A stretch of 64,000 nucleotides of DNA from Symbiodinium natans (Eukaryota > Sar > Dinophyceae > Suessiales > Symbiodiniaceae): positions 259,501 to 323,500 of the forward strand of contig CAJNDS010002329.1 of NCBI GenBank assembly GCA_905221605.1, in the 5' to 3' direction. The position numbers were made by a program, and so were the translations under genes. The notes beneath the pieces were generated by a model. The model had not been told where the DNA came from and ran no database searches. It saw nothing but the letters and a program-made list of their open reading frames with translations. Shown here one piece after another: positions 1-12,440 of the stretch. Within the stretch, counting starts at the first letter, position 1. Every line of letters begins with the position of its first letter.

Positions 1-633
1 GCTGTGCTTGTGCGTGTGCGTGTGCGTGTGCGTGTGGTGTGCGTGTGCGTGTGCGTGTGCGTGTTGCGTGGCGTGTGGCTTGTGCGTGTGCTGTCGTGTG
101 CTTGTGCGTGTGCGTGTGCGTTGCGTGTGCGTGTGCGTGTGCGTGTGCGCGTGCGCGCGTGTGCGCGTGTGCGCGTGTGAGCGTCCCGCGTGCATGAGCG
201 CGTGCGTGAGCGCGTGCGTGCGTTTGTGTGCGCGCGTGTGTGTGCGTGCGCTGGTGCACGCGTGCGCATTTGCGCATGCGCGCGTGTGAGAGTCCCGCGT
301 GCGCACGCGTGTGCGTGCGCGTGCGCGTGCGCGTGCGCGTGCGCGTGTGCGTGTCCGTGTCCGTGTGCGTGTCCCTTTTCGTGTGCATGTGCGTGTGCGT
401 GTGCGTGTGCGTGTGCGTGTGCGTGTGCGTGTGCGTGTGCGTGTGCGTGTGCGTGTGCGTGTGCGTGTGCGTGTGCGTGTGCGTGTGCGTGTGCGTGTGC
501 GTGTGCGTGTGCGTGGGCGTGTGCGTGTGCGTGTGCGTGTGCGTGTGCGTGTGCGTGTGCGTGTGCGTGTGCGTGTGCGTGTGCGTGTGCGTGTGCGTGT
601 GCGTGCGTGGGTGTGTGTGTGTGTGTTGTGTGT
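1..633. repeat. TG/CG microsatellite (TGTGCG)n
   Basis: Almost every base is part of an alternating purine-pyrimidine TG/CG run, mainly the hexamer GTGCGT, with a purer block at about 381-600. Long open frames run through it in several phases because the repeat has few stops; they encode only CV/RV/AC dipeptide runs and are not genes. Such DNA can adopt Z-form in vitro; that is general knowledge and not shown here. Confidence 0.97.
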
Positions 634-733
634 NNNNNNNNNNNNNNNNNNNNNNNNNNNNNNNNNNNNNNNNNNNNNNNNNNNNNNNNNNNNNNNNNNN
701 NNNNNNNNNNNNNNNNNNNNNNNNNNNNNNNNN
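634..733. other. Assembly gap of exactly 100 N
   Basis: One hundred consecutive N. A round 100 is the usual placeholder for a scaffold gap of unknown size, so the true distance between the flanking microsatellites is unknown. Confidence 0.98.
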
Positions 734-736
734 TGC

Positions 737-825
<89 letters not shown>

Positions 826-838
826 TCGCGCGCGCCTT
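734..838. repeat. TGCG microsatellite
   Basis: A nearly pure (TGCG)n tract that continues the repeat from before the gap but with a 4-bp rather than a 6-bp unit. Confidence 0.95.
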
Positions 839-895
839 GCGCATAGTGTGTGCGAGTTGCATGAACGGCTTCCAACTTGTAAGGTCCCCTTGCGC

Positions 896-2499
896 CTGCT
901 GCATCATGTTTGGGTCGTTCATCATCTGCGCTAGGCAGTTGCGGACACAGCTGAGAGATGCTTGGAGGCCCGACAGCTGACAGCCGGTGACAGCAGGTGA
1001 GAGGAACCTGCTGCATCATTGCATTGCCACCGGGCATGCCACCGGGCATGCCACCAGGCATGCCACCAGGCATGCCACCAGGCATGCCAGGCAAGCCCCC
1101 AAGGCCGGCAGGCAAGCCAGGCAAGCCACCTGAAAAGGGTTTCCCAGTGTCCATAACATGCGCACACTTTGCGAAGTGCCTCCATAACCTGCTGGTTGGG
1201 CCGAAGGCCTGTGCTGCAGGCAAACTCAGAGGAAGAGCTTAAATGAAAGCTTTGTTGAGAAAACCGTTTGCTTAACCGGGACTGCGACGTTGGGGATGGG
1301 GTCGGTGCTGGAGGTGCCGGCCTCACTCGCTAGCCCACACTTGGTTTCGCACTTTTCGATTACAGCGGTGCAAACACTGTGCAAACCGCAAGCGAGATGA
1401 GCCACCGGCAGCTTTGCGAGCTCGCATTCCAAGGATTTGCGAACAGATGCCTGCCTCCTGCAGTCAGTGAATGGTCGGCTGGGTACTCGTGACTAAGAAA
1501 TCAAACCCGCGACGTGCAACTTCAGCCTGACAAAGCTGTGTGACATATTTGGGGTCCCTGCTCGGTAGCTGCATCACTCAGCAGCCAACAGTCCTGCTTC
1601 CAGGAAACACACGGAGGAGGTGACAGGAACCCGAATTTGTGTAAGCCTCCCCTTCAGGCATGGTATCCGGAAGCCAACCAGCTGCAATCATTACCTGGAA
1701 TGCTACCAAAGTAGCACCCACTTGAAGTCCCATTTGAGAAATTGCTTGCTGTTCAAGCGAACTAGCCGGGAACGCATCAACTCCGCCGCCTGGGCTGAAG
1801 TCCACAAAATCAGGGGGAGCAGCGGGGAGATGCACAAAGTCACCCTTGCATTTCATTAAGCTAGAACGTGCCATATCCTCGGGGCATCAAGAAGCAGAAG
1901 GATGAAGAGAGATCAAGAACGATCAATCCTACTTGACATGCGGCGCGCCTGCAGCTTCTACCTTCTTCTGGAAGGCCTCAGCTTTGCTACAGTAGCAGAA
2001 TCAGCGGAATGCAGGTTTCTAGCATTTTCTAGTGCAGCCCAGGGCCCAATCCCATGTCTCAGAGCTGCATGCGACTGTATCATCGGTTCTGTCTGTCTTT
2101 TCTGACGGCAGGCGCTGCTGTCAAAGTCATATCAACTCCGGTATCGGTCCGGTGCTTTGCGACTGCACAGTCGGCTCAGCACTCTCTGGTGCAACCTGGC
2201 GGCACTTCGTAGGAAGAGGGGATGGAGAAAGCAAATGAAAGAAGCTGCATCCCTACCTTGCCTTGCTCGCCTCACGCATAAGGTCCTGCGCCCTGCTTAG
2301 CTCCTTAACCTGCATCATATTGCATCCGATCACATCATGACATCATGACAGAGTCGTGTTCAACGTGACCACTGGGACCTGGCCTGGCGTTGCAACTGCT
2401 CCACTTGAGACTGCAAGTCTTGGAAGGCAGTGACGGAGACCGGCGGGCCCACTGTGCCACTCACCGCACCACCCACTGCTGCACCGACCATTTCCGCGC
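896..2499 (-). CDS. Multi-exon gene: glycine-zipper, coiled coil, Gly/Pro/Met repeat (partial)
   Basis: Not a family I recognise with certainty. Exons that join in phase on the minus strand: 2384-2499 (small-residue [13 protein letters not shown] stretch, then a coiled coil around [19 protein letters not shown] donor), 2257-2309 ([19 protein letters not shown] donor), 1962-1986 (KAEAFQKK), 1695-1844 ([20 protein letters not shown]..., GT donor), a 25-nt micro-exon 1189-1213, 1008-1129 ([12 protein letters not shown] followed by five MPGG repeats, ending NAMMQQ), and 896-925 ([10 protein letters not shown]). The MPGG repeats and the M-M-x-D/N-P-x-M-M pattern recall Hip/Tic40/STI1-type co-chaperone tails (family knowledge); a co-chaperone role is inference. 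The 5' end lies beyond 2499 and the 3' end runs towards the microsatellite, so both are incomplete. Confidence 0.6.
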
Positions 2500-2699
2500 C
2501 TGATTCCAGGACATTCCAGGTCTGAGAATGTCAGGGACAGCAGCAAAGGCAAACGGCCAACGGCACGAAAATCGCTGTGCCTGTACAGCCGAACTCAGCC
2601 ATGCGATAGCTGTTTTCCATAGCCTTGGCCTATAAGCATCCACAGTGTCTTGGGTCGTGCTTCATGTTTCCCCACCGTTCCTCTGCCAACTCAGCAAAC

Positions 2700-2920
2700 C
2701 TGCGCGAGCTCGACATTGACCTCTATACAACCATGCACAAGAGGCACAAATGCATCAGCAATCGGGAGCATTACATCTGAGATCTGGAACGCAATCGCAA
2801 TGCTTTGGGTGATGATGAACAAGACCTCGCCGACAATGACAACACAGAACATTAATGAGAACATCGGTTCAAGCAACAAAAGCCACAGCGAGGCCTTGCC
2901 GCCCACATCACCGACATCCT
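2700..2920 (-). CDS. Possible hydrophobic upstream exon
   Basis: One minus-strand frame is open and strongly hydrophobic, with a first stretch around LWLLLLEPMFSLMFCVVIVG and a second around QISDVMLPIADAFVPLVHG, enough for one or two membrane spans. The left end reads ...GAGCTCGCGCAG followed by GTTTGC, a plausible GT donor. It could be an upstream exon of the gene at 896-2499, but its phase does not join directly to 2499, so either a small exon is missing between them or it belongs to another gene. Confidence 0.3.
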
Positions 2921-5860
2921 CTGCTACGCTCGGGGCGACCCTCAAGGGGACCAGGCGATCCGCGCTCATACCACAGGAACAGCAGGCAACTGCAGGCAAA
3001 CAGCAAACAAGCAAACACAGGTTGGCACCACAAAGTGCTGAAGCCGTAAGCCGTCCAAGCCTCGGGGCATACCCAGATGCCCAAGACAGACAACGTTTCA
3101 TGCTAAGTCGCTAGGAACCGAAGAGTCCGAGAGCGAAACCACATTGAAAAGGGCTAACTTTGGCGAACAGCCCTGTCCTCGCACATTCACAGAACAGAAA
3201 TAAACCAACAAGCACATTCGTGAGTCGAAGGTTCGCCAAGATGAAATGGTTGTGCACCAGCACGCACTCCTTTTTGAACGATGTTTTTTCGCCTTGGTGT
3301 GCGGGAAGCCAGACCGCCCCCAAGAAACACAGGGCCGGGTCGCACACTGCCACGCCTGACAGCCCCAACCCCCCACCATACGACGACAACCCAGTCTTGA
3401 AAAAGTCAAAAGCCGCCCCTTAGCCAGATGGAGCTCCGTGGAACATGCAGTCGCCCACCCACACGGGCCTCTCCCGATCTCGTCGACCAAGTTGGGGACA
3501 CGAGTTCAAGCATCATGTCGCGCCCACGCGGGATCGCCCGATGGGGCGACCGAATCGGCAACGCTTTCTTCCCAAAGTTTAGGAAATGGCCAGAAAGGTC
3601 CAGAGGCCCAGATCCCGCCGTTATCCTTTTCGTAGCCCTCTGCCACGCTACTGTACCAATGAAGGCCTGCCGATCTGGCAGGCGGTCTGCACAGGTGACC
3701 AACGTGATGCTTGGTGTTAACACCTCAGGTATAGATGGGTGTATGCCCGCTCGTGGTCGAGTTTCTTGACAAACCCAACCTCAGGATGCAGCCCCATCCA
3801 TTGGGGAGTCGATGTGGCTCGCAGCGCTCGAATGTTTGCGCTTCCGCCCGCCAGCCAGGAAGAACGCGTCCACGTCAAATAGCGCCATCGTTCCGACGAT
3901 CTGCCTCTGCTGAGACTTCGCATCTTCGTGCAATTTCCGGCTGCTCCTACTTTTAACTTTTAACAGTCCTAGAAGTAAATCCTATAGCATCAATGCCACT
4001 ATAACGACAACATGATGGACTCTTAACGTCCACGAGAAAGAGCGCAAGCTACGCCGTAGTTGCTACGGGGTCGCCATATCGAAGGCTTCCTTGGGGACCG
4101 GTCGGGTAAACCACGGCGCGCTGCCTTCTTCAAGCACTTCGCCATATTTCGCCGCTTTGCGCAGCACCGAGAAGGCGCCCTGCCGCCGCTTAACCTCTTG
4201 AAGGTGCCACGCCCGAAGACGAGGCCGCCCTTACATCTCTGTTAGGTTGTAGGTGGTCGTTTCTCCCAAAAGTACGATTAATAAGCATAAAGTTGGTTGT
4301 AGCAATGGTAAAGTCATGTCACCCTTGTAATCTACAGTCTCAGTATCCCACGAATACAAAGGAGATGACTTGTTCTCGTGGGAATCGAAAATACCCCAGT
4401 CATATTTTCTACCTTACGGACAATACTATTACCTCATCATCGAGGGGTATCTGATACATTTGGTGTCGTACTAGGAGCGTTTCCAGATGATTCAGACAAC
4501 CGCATGTAGCTAGTCCTGCTTGGCGGTCAAGGGAGCTCTCTTAACGTTCCACAGCAGCGAGGATGGCACCGCCCACTACGGAAGAAATCCACCAGGGACT
4601 AAAGTTACTAAAGGAGGCTCGCAAAACCAGCGGAACCCCGCTTGGCAGCTCGCGAGGCTCAACCGCCAAACTCGAAGTTGGCGGGGCAGAAACAAAGCTG
4701 AAAGCCGGGCGAGCTGCGGCTCCCAGCAATGTAATAACGCCCATGTATGTGCCAAAAGTGCTACCACAACCCACTGGCCGTATGATGGAAACCCATGTCA
4801 TGTTCTGTCAGTCCTTTGCAGCACTCACAGCTGCACGCATCCCTGAGAGTTTCAACAAGAATGCAAGGTCGCAACGCAAGCCACCAGCAACGTGCACCCT
4901 ATGTCAGCAATGCAGGACAATGATGGCAACGTCACCTGTACGAGCCCAGAAGTGGCACGACCGGAAGCACAGCCAGTACACCCAGCAAGGCCTACACGGC
5001 TTGGCTGGAAGGATGTGACCATCTCTACTAAGCACTTCTATTCCTGAGCTTGTGTCTTTTCATAAATTCCTGTAGACATATCAGATCCTTCAGCAGCTTC
5101 TTTCGGAAATGACACGTGAGCAGTCAGGCCCCTACACTCTAAGCATCAGAGGTGCAAAGCTTCCCTCATACTCCGTTTATCACAGCGCTCCCCACCAGCA
5201 GCCGCAGCGTGAATGGCATGTGATCACACCCTTTCTGGCCTCAAGCATTGTTCCAGGCGAAACATCGCGAAACCACAAATTCTGCATGGAATTTGAGCTT
5301 CTCGCAACTTTCCATCTCTCGTTGTACCTGCATGCGGCTGCATGCGTGACGAATCAAAATAGTGTCTTGCGGCGTAGGCTTGCAAGGCTTCCAGTATCGG
5401 CATCACTCTTTTCATCGCGCTGTAAGGTCTCACGGCTCGGCAGCAGTCCTCACCACTAGGCCCGGCTTCACCAATCAGCAGTTGTCAGCTGCTTCGACCA
5501 AGCAGGGCACATCAACGACATTCAACACAGCTGCCTTCAAGCTGCTTTCAAGCTGCCTCTGAAGAGCTCCATGATCTTTGAAATTAAAGGAAACCACTGG
5601 GTTCACCGATGATTCTAGATTCCGAGGCTGCCCCGAGCTGTGCTTGAAAGGAACACTTCTCTGCTCCCAACTGCAGGAGGAAAACTCGCTCTCACCTGAC
5701 GAAAATTCAACAAAACATGACCCCCCCCCCAGACACGTCTAACATGATACACCGTTCTGTTGTATCATTCTTGCATTTTTCATGCAAATGTCTGAGCGGT
5801 CCGGTCAGCGTGCGACGATTTGCCCAGTTCTATGGCGCTATCACCAGGTCTCCACATTGG
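2921..5860. other. Stretch without a resolved gene
   Basis: Short overlapping open frames occur on both strands, but none has a family motif, a convincing chain of splice sites or a clear codon bias. 3950-4520 is noticeably AT-richer than its surroundings and holds several stops in all frames. 4060-4245 has one open plus-strand frame without recognisable content. A 151-codon plus-strand frame at 4563-5018 (starting MAPPTTEEIHQGLKLLKEAR) is the best isolated candidate, but it overlaps an equally open antisense frame. Confidence 0.6.
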
Positions 5861-6349
5861 TCACCACATGTCACGCAGGTCACTGAAGTCGACCTCAACC
5901 TTCTTGTCGCCGGGCTTTAACTCCTGACGCACTCGCGGCACTTCACGGCACTGCGCAGCGCTGCGCAGCACTGCGCAGCACTCGCACTTCGGTGCAAAGA
6001 GCGTTCCCCTAGCTGTAGCCACTGTCCTCGCTAGGTCTCGACCATGGAAACTTGAGGATAGAACCAAAGGCGGCCATCACTCCCAAGGGCACGAGAAATA
6101 TGGCAGCCACCTCATCTTTGACAAAGTGCTGTACCAGTGATGTACCGGACAGCCTGGCAGTGTAAAGCTGAGAGCATGGCCAGTACTCCTAAGCTCTGAG
6201 ACAGACTCGAAGATTTGCCGACACAGGTGTGACAGCCACGCATTGCCGTCGATTGCCCTGTCGCCTTGCCACTCTGCTGACAAGGATCCCAGGAAGCCAC
6301 TCCTCTCATCCTGCGTCAGATTCGAAAGCCGCGGATCGTAAGCACCCAC
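5861..6349 (-). CDS. Small membrane protein, last three exons
   Basis: Three minus-strand exons join in phase. 6189-6349 encodes a soluble segment (VGAYDPRLSNLTQDERSGFL ... SLSAEWQGDRAID ... LCRQIFESVSELR) and ends at AG|GA, a GA donor of the kind known in dinoflagellates. About 6040-6153 encodes LSGTSLVQHFVKDE and then a clear membrane span, VAAIFLVPLGVMAAFGSILK. The last exon, from about 5925-5931 down to the TGA at 5861, encodes the charged C-terminus ELKPGDKKVEVDFSDLRDMW. The upstream part is not resolved. I do not recognise the family. The single span near the C-terminus with a short acidic/basic tail suggests a tail-anchored or single-pass protein; that is inference. Confidence 0.5.
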
Positions 6350-6450
6350 CTGCGCCGGCCTCAGATTTTCAGGGGAACTGACGTAGGAGTCATACAGGAG
6401 TCTTTTGGGTCACAGTGAGTTTGTAGGATCTTGTAGGCGTTCATCAAGGT

Positions 6451-6819
6451 TCATCCACGCTGCTGCTCACCCCATTGTTTCCAAATTGTGGCATAGAAGG
6501 GCTCCTCAGGAACAGAGCTGTGTGGCAATCTGGGGCAGACTCTTGAGAGGAAGTTCTCCTTATCAGGAACGGAGATGAAGTCTGGAAGTCCTTCGGGTCG
6601 TTGGGCCTGCAAATTGCTGAAGACCAAGGGAGGGGGGGGTGGGGGCGTTGTCAGCTTAAAAGCCAGCATGCAAAGTACAAGTGAAACGAGCATCAAGAAA
6701 CGAGCGAAGAGTGCAACGTCTTTGGATGCGTTGAAAGATTTGGGTAGTTTTTGGTTGATGGTTCTGGGTAGTTTTCTTGAGGAAGTTGCCGGTAGTTTGA
6801 CTGAAAATTTTGCTGGCAA
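6451..6819 (-). CDS. ORF with one membrane segment, unknown
   Basis: A continuous 122-codon frame. After a basic N-terminus rich in KLP repeats (SRKLPRTINQKLPKS) there is a hydrophobic segment FARFLMLVSLVLCMLAFKL, a run of six prolines and a soluble C-terminus with PFYATIWKQWGEQQ. No family recognised. It has no visible splice-joined partners, and the Gly/Pro tract (6632-6647) is poly-G in the DNA, so it may be chance. The N-terminal KLP motifs look like a repetitive sequence. Confidence 0.22.
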   Translation of the reverse strand: MPAKFSVKLPATSSRKLPRTINQKLPKSFNASKDVALFARFLMLVSLVLCMLAFKLTTPPPPPPLVFSNLQAQRPEGLPDFISVPDKENFLSRVCPRLPHSSVPEEPFYATIWKQWGEQQRG

Positions 6820-9800
6820 TGTTGGGGAGTAAGGTGTTCGTTGCCGAGCAGTGTCGTGGAGGCACAGATTCCCAAGCCGGGACTTCGCACAGGGTGTCGA
6901 AATGTGTCGAAGTTTGGGGAAGTTCGTGGTACCGTTGAGCCGTTGAGCAGGTTTAGGAAGTTCCCGCTAGTTCAAGGAAGCTTCGAGTAGTTTCATGCCC
7001 CAAGATGAGAACAGTCCGTTTGTGTATAACCGTTGAGCAGAACCCCTGACCCACCAAATGACAAGACATGCACCGTTGCAACAGCCCGTACTAACCCAGC
7101 CCAGTCTTCCAAGGCCTACGGCAATCAAATTCGCTATGTTGTGAAATTCGCAAGCGTCGCCACACATGTTCTGGCTGCCCGCCCATGTCGTTTTGTCTTC
7201 CTCGAATAAAAGGGAGGGACGTTAAGATTTCGAGCCTTCAGCTAGCGGCCAGGCTCCACACTGGTAATTATTTTGTGTTTGTGGTGTTTAGGTGTGTTTA
7301 GGTGCAATACTCAGCTATTGTCGTCTCATTGACATCGAAGCCTTGATGTCCGCAAAAGCTGCCGATCCCGTCGATGCGACAAGCCTTGCCAGAAGTGCTG
7401 GCAGCTTTTTTTGACAAGAACGCTCGGACACTTAGGCAAAAGGTGTTGCTTGTCCAGCGCCAGTGAAAGAACTCGTCTTGGCCTCTGGCCGAAAGGGTGT
7501 GAAGAAGGACTCTCAGGGCGCTCCGCCCAGACCCTCTTCGGCTTTTGGGCACGCTTGTGAGCACGTTTGTCGTTGTAGGTTCTGGAGCCGACCCTCCCAC
7601 CGGCTCTCCCAGCTTCCAACCCGCCCCCAGCCGCTTCCATGCGGCTATCGGCTTCGAAGCGCCCCAGAAAGGCAGTTCTCAATGTTACAATGAAGCCTGC
7701 TAAGCTGAAATCTAACTCGGCCTAACCACAGTAACCATAATCGTCTACCTCCTGACATTTCCTGGAAGGCTCGGCCAAAATGGTGCGAAGATGCGCGAAG
7801 CGTTCACAATTTGTTATCTCATGCTATCTCTTACCATGGAAAGTGGCAGCGCCGCAGCACCAGCGCTTAGCTGCTGTCTGTGAGCCAGAGCCTGGCACAT
7901 GATCAAGTACTGATGAGATCTTCTTAGCTTTCGTGCAGTCATCCTGCCTTTTGCGGTGGGGGAGCGAAGCACAACCTTGCTGCTGTGCAGTCATGCGCAT
8001 GACTGTGAAAACTGCCGCACACACAGCGCGCCTTGGCACCAGGGCAACTGTGCAGAGCAGAAGCAACCTAAGAAAACAGTCAACTCGCTTGGCCAAAGCG
8101 GGTCACGTGCCGGGAAGCCAAGGTTCTCACGCAGACAGCAGGTTGCGACTGTGGGCTGCACGCTGACGAAGCTGTGCCATGGCGGAAGTACGAACAGTGT
8201 ACGTGTGAACAGGAATTCTCGGAACTCGTGACCACATCAATGAAAGCTGTGATGTGCGGCTCGACAACGGCACAACGTAGCTTCTTGAGCCCAACTTGAC
8301 AATTCATGACGCATCCCAGGCCATTGGCCAAGCACTTTGCACCTCATGTCACATCTCCGGCCATTGGCCAAGCAAGTGCTAGCAAGAGGCAAACGTTGCC
8401 TGGCGTCGCGTATAGCCCACCTTGCAAGGGGCGAGGGACAGGAGGAACCTTGCTGCCTAGGTCTCATCGGCATGTCTTTGCAAACTTGCATGCTCTTTGG
8501 GCGTAGAATTCACCTACTCACCATATCTCACCATCACAAAAGCACTCCTGTCGTTTGCTTGTCCCTAAAACCTGTCACTTGTGACCCCCGACTTTTGGGA
8601 CCGTAAAAATGCATAGTCCGGCTTCCGTACTAGACGCTTGGGAGTCGCAGATGACAGGTGCATGTGTTTGTTGGCTTCCCCCCCTCCCCGCAGCCCAACA
8701 ACGTCCGGGTTGACTCACCAACAACAAAGTGAAACCCGTCATTTCGAACCCTTACATAGAGACACTCTACTGGGCAAGAGCGCCCGACAACATCCAAGTA
8801 AATGAACTACCTACACAACTGCAAAATCTAAAAAAACAGCTGCGGCCACAAACTCAAAAACAGAACCGCACTCGGACATGCCGCTGCGCATAGAAACCAA
8901 CTCACAACACGAATGGATAGCTTTGATCTGATCACTTTCCGGTGCCCGCTGAACCTGCTTGTGACAGGTCTCTTCGCACGCTTTGCCCGAAGCCGTTACT
9001 GACCTGACCTGAGTGAAAGGTCAAGCCGAAGGGAGAAGGGATTGACAAAATATTTCAATGAGTTTCAAAGGGTCCCGAAGGATGAGAAGCTCTGGGGCGC
9101 CGGCCTCGCATCTGTCCATGCACTGGAGAAGCCTCCATGCCAATCTGTGGTGTGATGTGCTCAATGTGCTCACTGCGCTCAAGCGCTAAGCAGTATCGAA
9201 ATAAGTGAAGTCTGCGTTACCCTCCTGCAAAGCCTTTCGGCTACTGATCCAAATCTCTGAGACGGTGCAGCTTCAGGAGTCTTCAATGGCCTATCTTCCA
9301 GCTCATCCCCAACTCGTACACAATGTTCAATGCAGACCTCGGAGAAAACAGTGATGCAGTTCGTCTGAAATTCTGGGCAAGCCTCGCGCTCTGCTCAGGC
9401 TCCAGCTGCACTAGATGAGGCAATCATGGTCGCAATCAGAAGCCTGCGCCGCTGCAGAGCGACACGCAGAGCAACACACAGAGCTATACGAAGAGCAACA
9501 CGAAGAGCGACGCAAAGGGACTTATGCAATGTTTTGTCCCGAGCATTCGCTGAGATCTAAGGTCCTGGCACTAACATCCCTCCAGGGCCCAGGTACCAGG
9601 ACATGCGCACCTGGGCTCAGTTGTGGGGGACAGGCGGGAACGAGAGCTTGTTCGGTTGCTGAAGGAAGCTGAGTGAGCAGATCATCAAGGCTTGCCTTTC
9701 ACCCAAGGGGCGCTTTGGCTGAGCGCCCCTTCTGGGCGAGACACTCCAACCAGGTGGGGACTAAGGCCCACTCTCAGGATGGCCCCCGCACCACACCCTG

Positions 9801-10205
9801 CATTTCAACCTACGGTTGGTACGATACTCCGCTAGCTCCACAGGGGCTAGCTTTCGTGATGACCGAGCAGTAGAGAAAACGCCAAGATAAGTGCGTGCGA
9901 CGCGAGCGATGCCTTGCAGCCGCTTGCAGTGCCATGACCCCATGAGATCCAGGCCGGAGGTGGATTCTCATCGATGGCTTCCATGATGTGACGACCACGC
10001 CTCCCAGAGCAGTGCGAGCTCTCATTCCCTGCACTGCAAGGTTCTAGAAGTATGCGAAAACATACAAAGTGCAAAAAGCACAAAATGCATCCGGGGAACA
10101 TTTGAACTTGATCCCATGTTGGAAGCGAAAGCGACATGGCGAAACTTTGGAGTCGGCTCGGATATGTCGTAACAGCCACTGATCTGCTCTTCTCGCACAG
10201 TTTGG
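6820..10205. other. Stretch without a resolved gene
   Basis: Only short frames occur. The one with a feature of note is minus-strand 7824-8096, whose N-terminus MAKRVDCFLRLLLLCTVALV resembles a signal peptide, but it carries no motif and sits opposite an equally open plus frame. 9415-9672 (plus) contains an EQHTELYEEQHEERR stretch from a short degenerate repeat of GAGCAACAC. I see no tRNA or rRNA and no tandem array of note. Confidence 0.5.
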
Positions 10206-10278
10206 CCGTTTGGCTGGCTTAGCTGGCTTAGCTGGCTTAGCTGGCTTGGCTGGCTTGGCTGGCTTGGCTGGCTTGGCT
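10206..10278. repeat. GGCTTAGCT/GGCTTGGCT 9-bp minisatellite
   Basis: About eight copies of a 9-bp unit, with TTAGCT variants on the left and TTGGCT on the right. Read on the minus strand in the frame of the neighbouring candidate exon it gives (KPA)n, a Lys-Pro-Ala repeat. Confidence 0.85.
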
Positions 10279-10481
10279 CTCTCTTCTATAGACTGCACAA
10301 GAGGGTCAAGAAGCTGAAGCTGATGCACATGGGAAGCAGTTTGCTGTACAACGGTGGTGCTCTCGCCACTGGCACATGATCTGTAAACCGTATGTTGCGC
10401 TGACTCTGAACGCTTCTGCACATTGGTTGCAAGTGGTGACAGTGAGTGGCCTGGCGTCTTTGAGAATTTCAAGGTCCCGGC

Positions 10482-10803
10482 CGGATTGGACATCTTGATT
10501 CTGCGAAACTTCTGCTCGGACGGATTCTTCTCAACATTCCTGCCAGATGATGGAGTAGGTTAGATGTAGTGGAACTTCGGCAGGCATGCGCAGAACATCA
10601 GATTTCCACAGCACAGAGGAATGCTTCCCAAGGACGAACCCATCTGTGCGTGCAGTCGCAACATCCTGTGCAGCAAGCTGACCCACCAAAATTACGGAAT
10701 GCTTGCGAGATGTTCTTACGTCACAAGACTCTTGGACATGGTCTGCCAGTAGCGCACTGAGCTTCGTTTCACATGGTGGGCACTGAAAGCCGCCAAAACA
10801 CAA
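10482..10803 (-). CDS. PUB-domain protein, exon fragments
   Basis: The exon at about 10482-10539 follows a CTGGCAG acceptor and encodes NVEKNPSEQKFRRIKMSNPA, which matches the start of the PUB/PUG domain (family consensus roughly NP-x-E-x-K-[FY]-R-[KR]-I-[RK]-x-SN-x-x). PUB domains bind the C-terminus of p97/VCP-type AAA ATPases (established knowledge), so a role in ubiquitin-linked protein handling is likely. It ends at CCG|GCC, a GC donor. Upstream, 10716 to about 10785 (CPPCETKLSALLADHVQESC) ends in a textbook GTAAGA donor and may be the previous exon; its CPPC motif is notable. The rest of the domain (FQ..GALE..L.GF) was not found nearby, so the gene is fragmentary as read. Confidence 0.45.
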
Positions 10804-12109
10804 AAATGTGACCGAGACGGCTGAACTTATGTCCCATTGCAGTTACTCATGGCTTCCGTCCGATGTCGGGTTCCTCTTGGAGTCTCTCTTACATGCCTCT
10901 GGCCTGCCTGACGTGCCACAAGCTATCTTTTGAGTTTTGAATGCTGCGCACTCCAGGTTTGGTGCAAGTGCAGGAAAGCCTGATGATAAACAAGGGAATG
11001 GACAATGGGGGAGAAAAAACCAAAAAAAACATTACCGCGCGATGATGACGACGAATTTCAATGGCCATGGGGGTGGGGGCGGGTTCTGCAACATGCATTT
11101 TGCATTTTGGGCTGCCATCCCTGCCGAAGAGTCTATGGTAGCAAGCTCCCACGTCCCACACTTCACTGGTCCCAGAACCACCACTAACATATCCGTGTCC
11201 GCTCCTGCACTCGTCTTATCATTGCACATGACGCCGCGACCCTCAGTATAACAAGCGAATAGGAGAGAAATGGCTCTCTCCCATCTCTCAAGAAAGAGAG
11301 CGCACTGATTCTACCACCGAACTATGAGGCACCGAGACATACCAGAAACATGCACAGCGCACTCCGTCATCTTGAGAAGCATCTGCAGCGCAGTCCGCCG
11401 TACCTTGCTCAGCTAACACAGCCCACACAAAGCAGCACCATGTCCTTGCATCGAATGTCTAAACCTGATTCTTGTAACCGAACTGGGACGGAAAGTGTCC
11501 GTGACGAATGAGCCCTCTCTGTTTCGACAAGTGCCTCGTGCTTCGAAAAGCGATTTGTTGTTGTGAAAATTTCTTGGCTGGCCAGCTCTACCTCGAATTA
11601 CGATAGAAGCCACGACGGCAGACGGCAATGTTGCAGAGCAGATGACATGGATAAACGTCAATTGTCATCAGACCAAGATATCGTATCAAACCGTGGAGAA
11701 GCACATATATCAAACTACGAAATAAAGATTCAAGTAGTCGCCTCTTGCTCGTTCTTTGCGAGGTCGGCGAATGCGGCCTCAACAAGTCTGAACTGGCCCC
11801 AAGCTGAGCATTGAATCCAGCCCTTGCAATCGAATTTGACTCATGCTGGCCAGGAATGCAACCTGTTATGTCTTCAGATACACAGGAAATCGAGTACTAC
11901 GAATCTACGTGCCCACGTATACACTACATCTCTACACATCAACATACGTAAGTACGTATATACATACACACCATCCATCCATCCATCCTGACATCCAACC
12001 ACCCATCCAGTCATGCCGTCATGCGCACATACAATCGTACATGCGTACCTTCATACATTACATGAATTGCATCCATTGTATTGCACACTCCATCATTCCA
12101 TGCATTACC
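10804..12109. other. Stretch without a resolved gene
   Basis: Frames on both strands are short and unremarkable. 11065-11085 has a G-rich tract. From about 11925 the sequence grades into TACA/CATC simple repeats. No RNA gene seen. Confidence 0.5.
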
Positions 12110-12268
12110 TACATTACAGACATTACTGACATTACAGACATCACACACACATTGCATACATTGCATACATTGCATACATTACATACATTACATACACTAC
12201 ATACATTACATACATTACATAAATTACATACATTACATACATTACATACATTACATACATTACATACA

Positions 12269-12299
<31 letters not shown>

Positions 12300-12440
12300 C
12301 ATACATACATACATACATACATACATACATACATACATACATACATACATACATACATACATACATAGGTACGTACGTACGTACATACAGACGTACACAC
12401 CTACACTCACACTCTCATACATACACACATACGTACATGA
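12110..12440. repeat. (TTACATACA)n then (TACA)n microsatellite
   Basis: It begins as a 9-bp ATTACATAC-type unit (about 12110-12270) and becomes a perfect TACA tetramer run at about 12270-12366, then a TACG/TACA mix. The open frames through it (YIH, VCMY repeats) are products of the repeat. Confidence 0.95.

Noticed and set aside
8-980. Several long open frames through the TG/CG repeat and the N gap
   Set aside because: They encode only dipeptide repeats and cross the gap; repeat artefacts.
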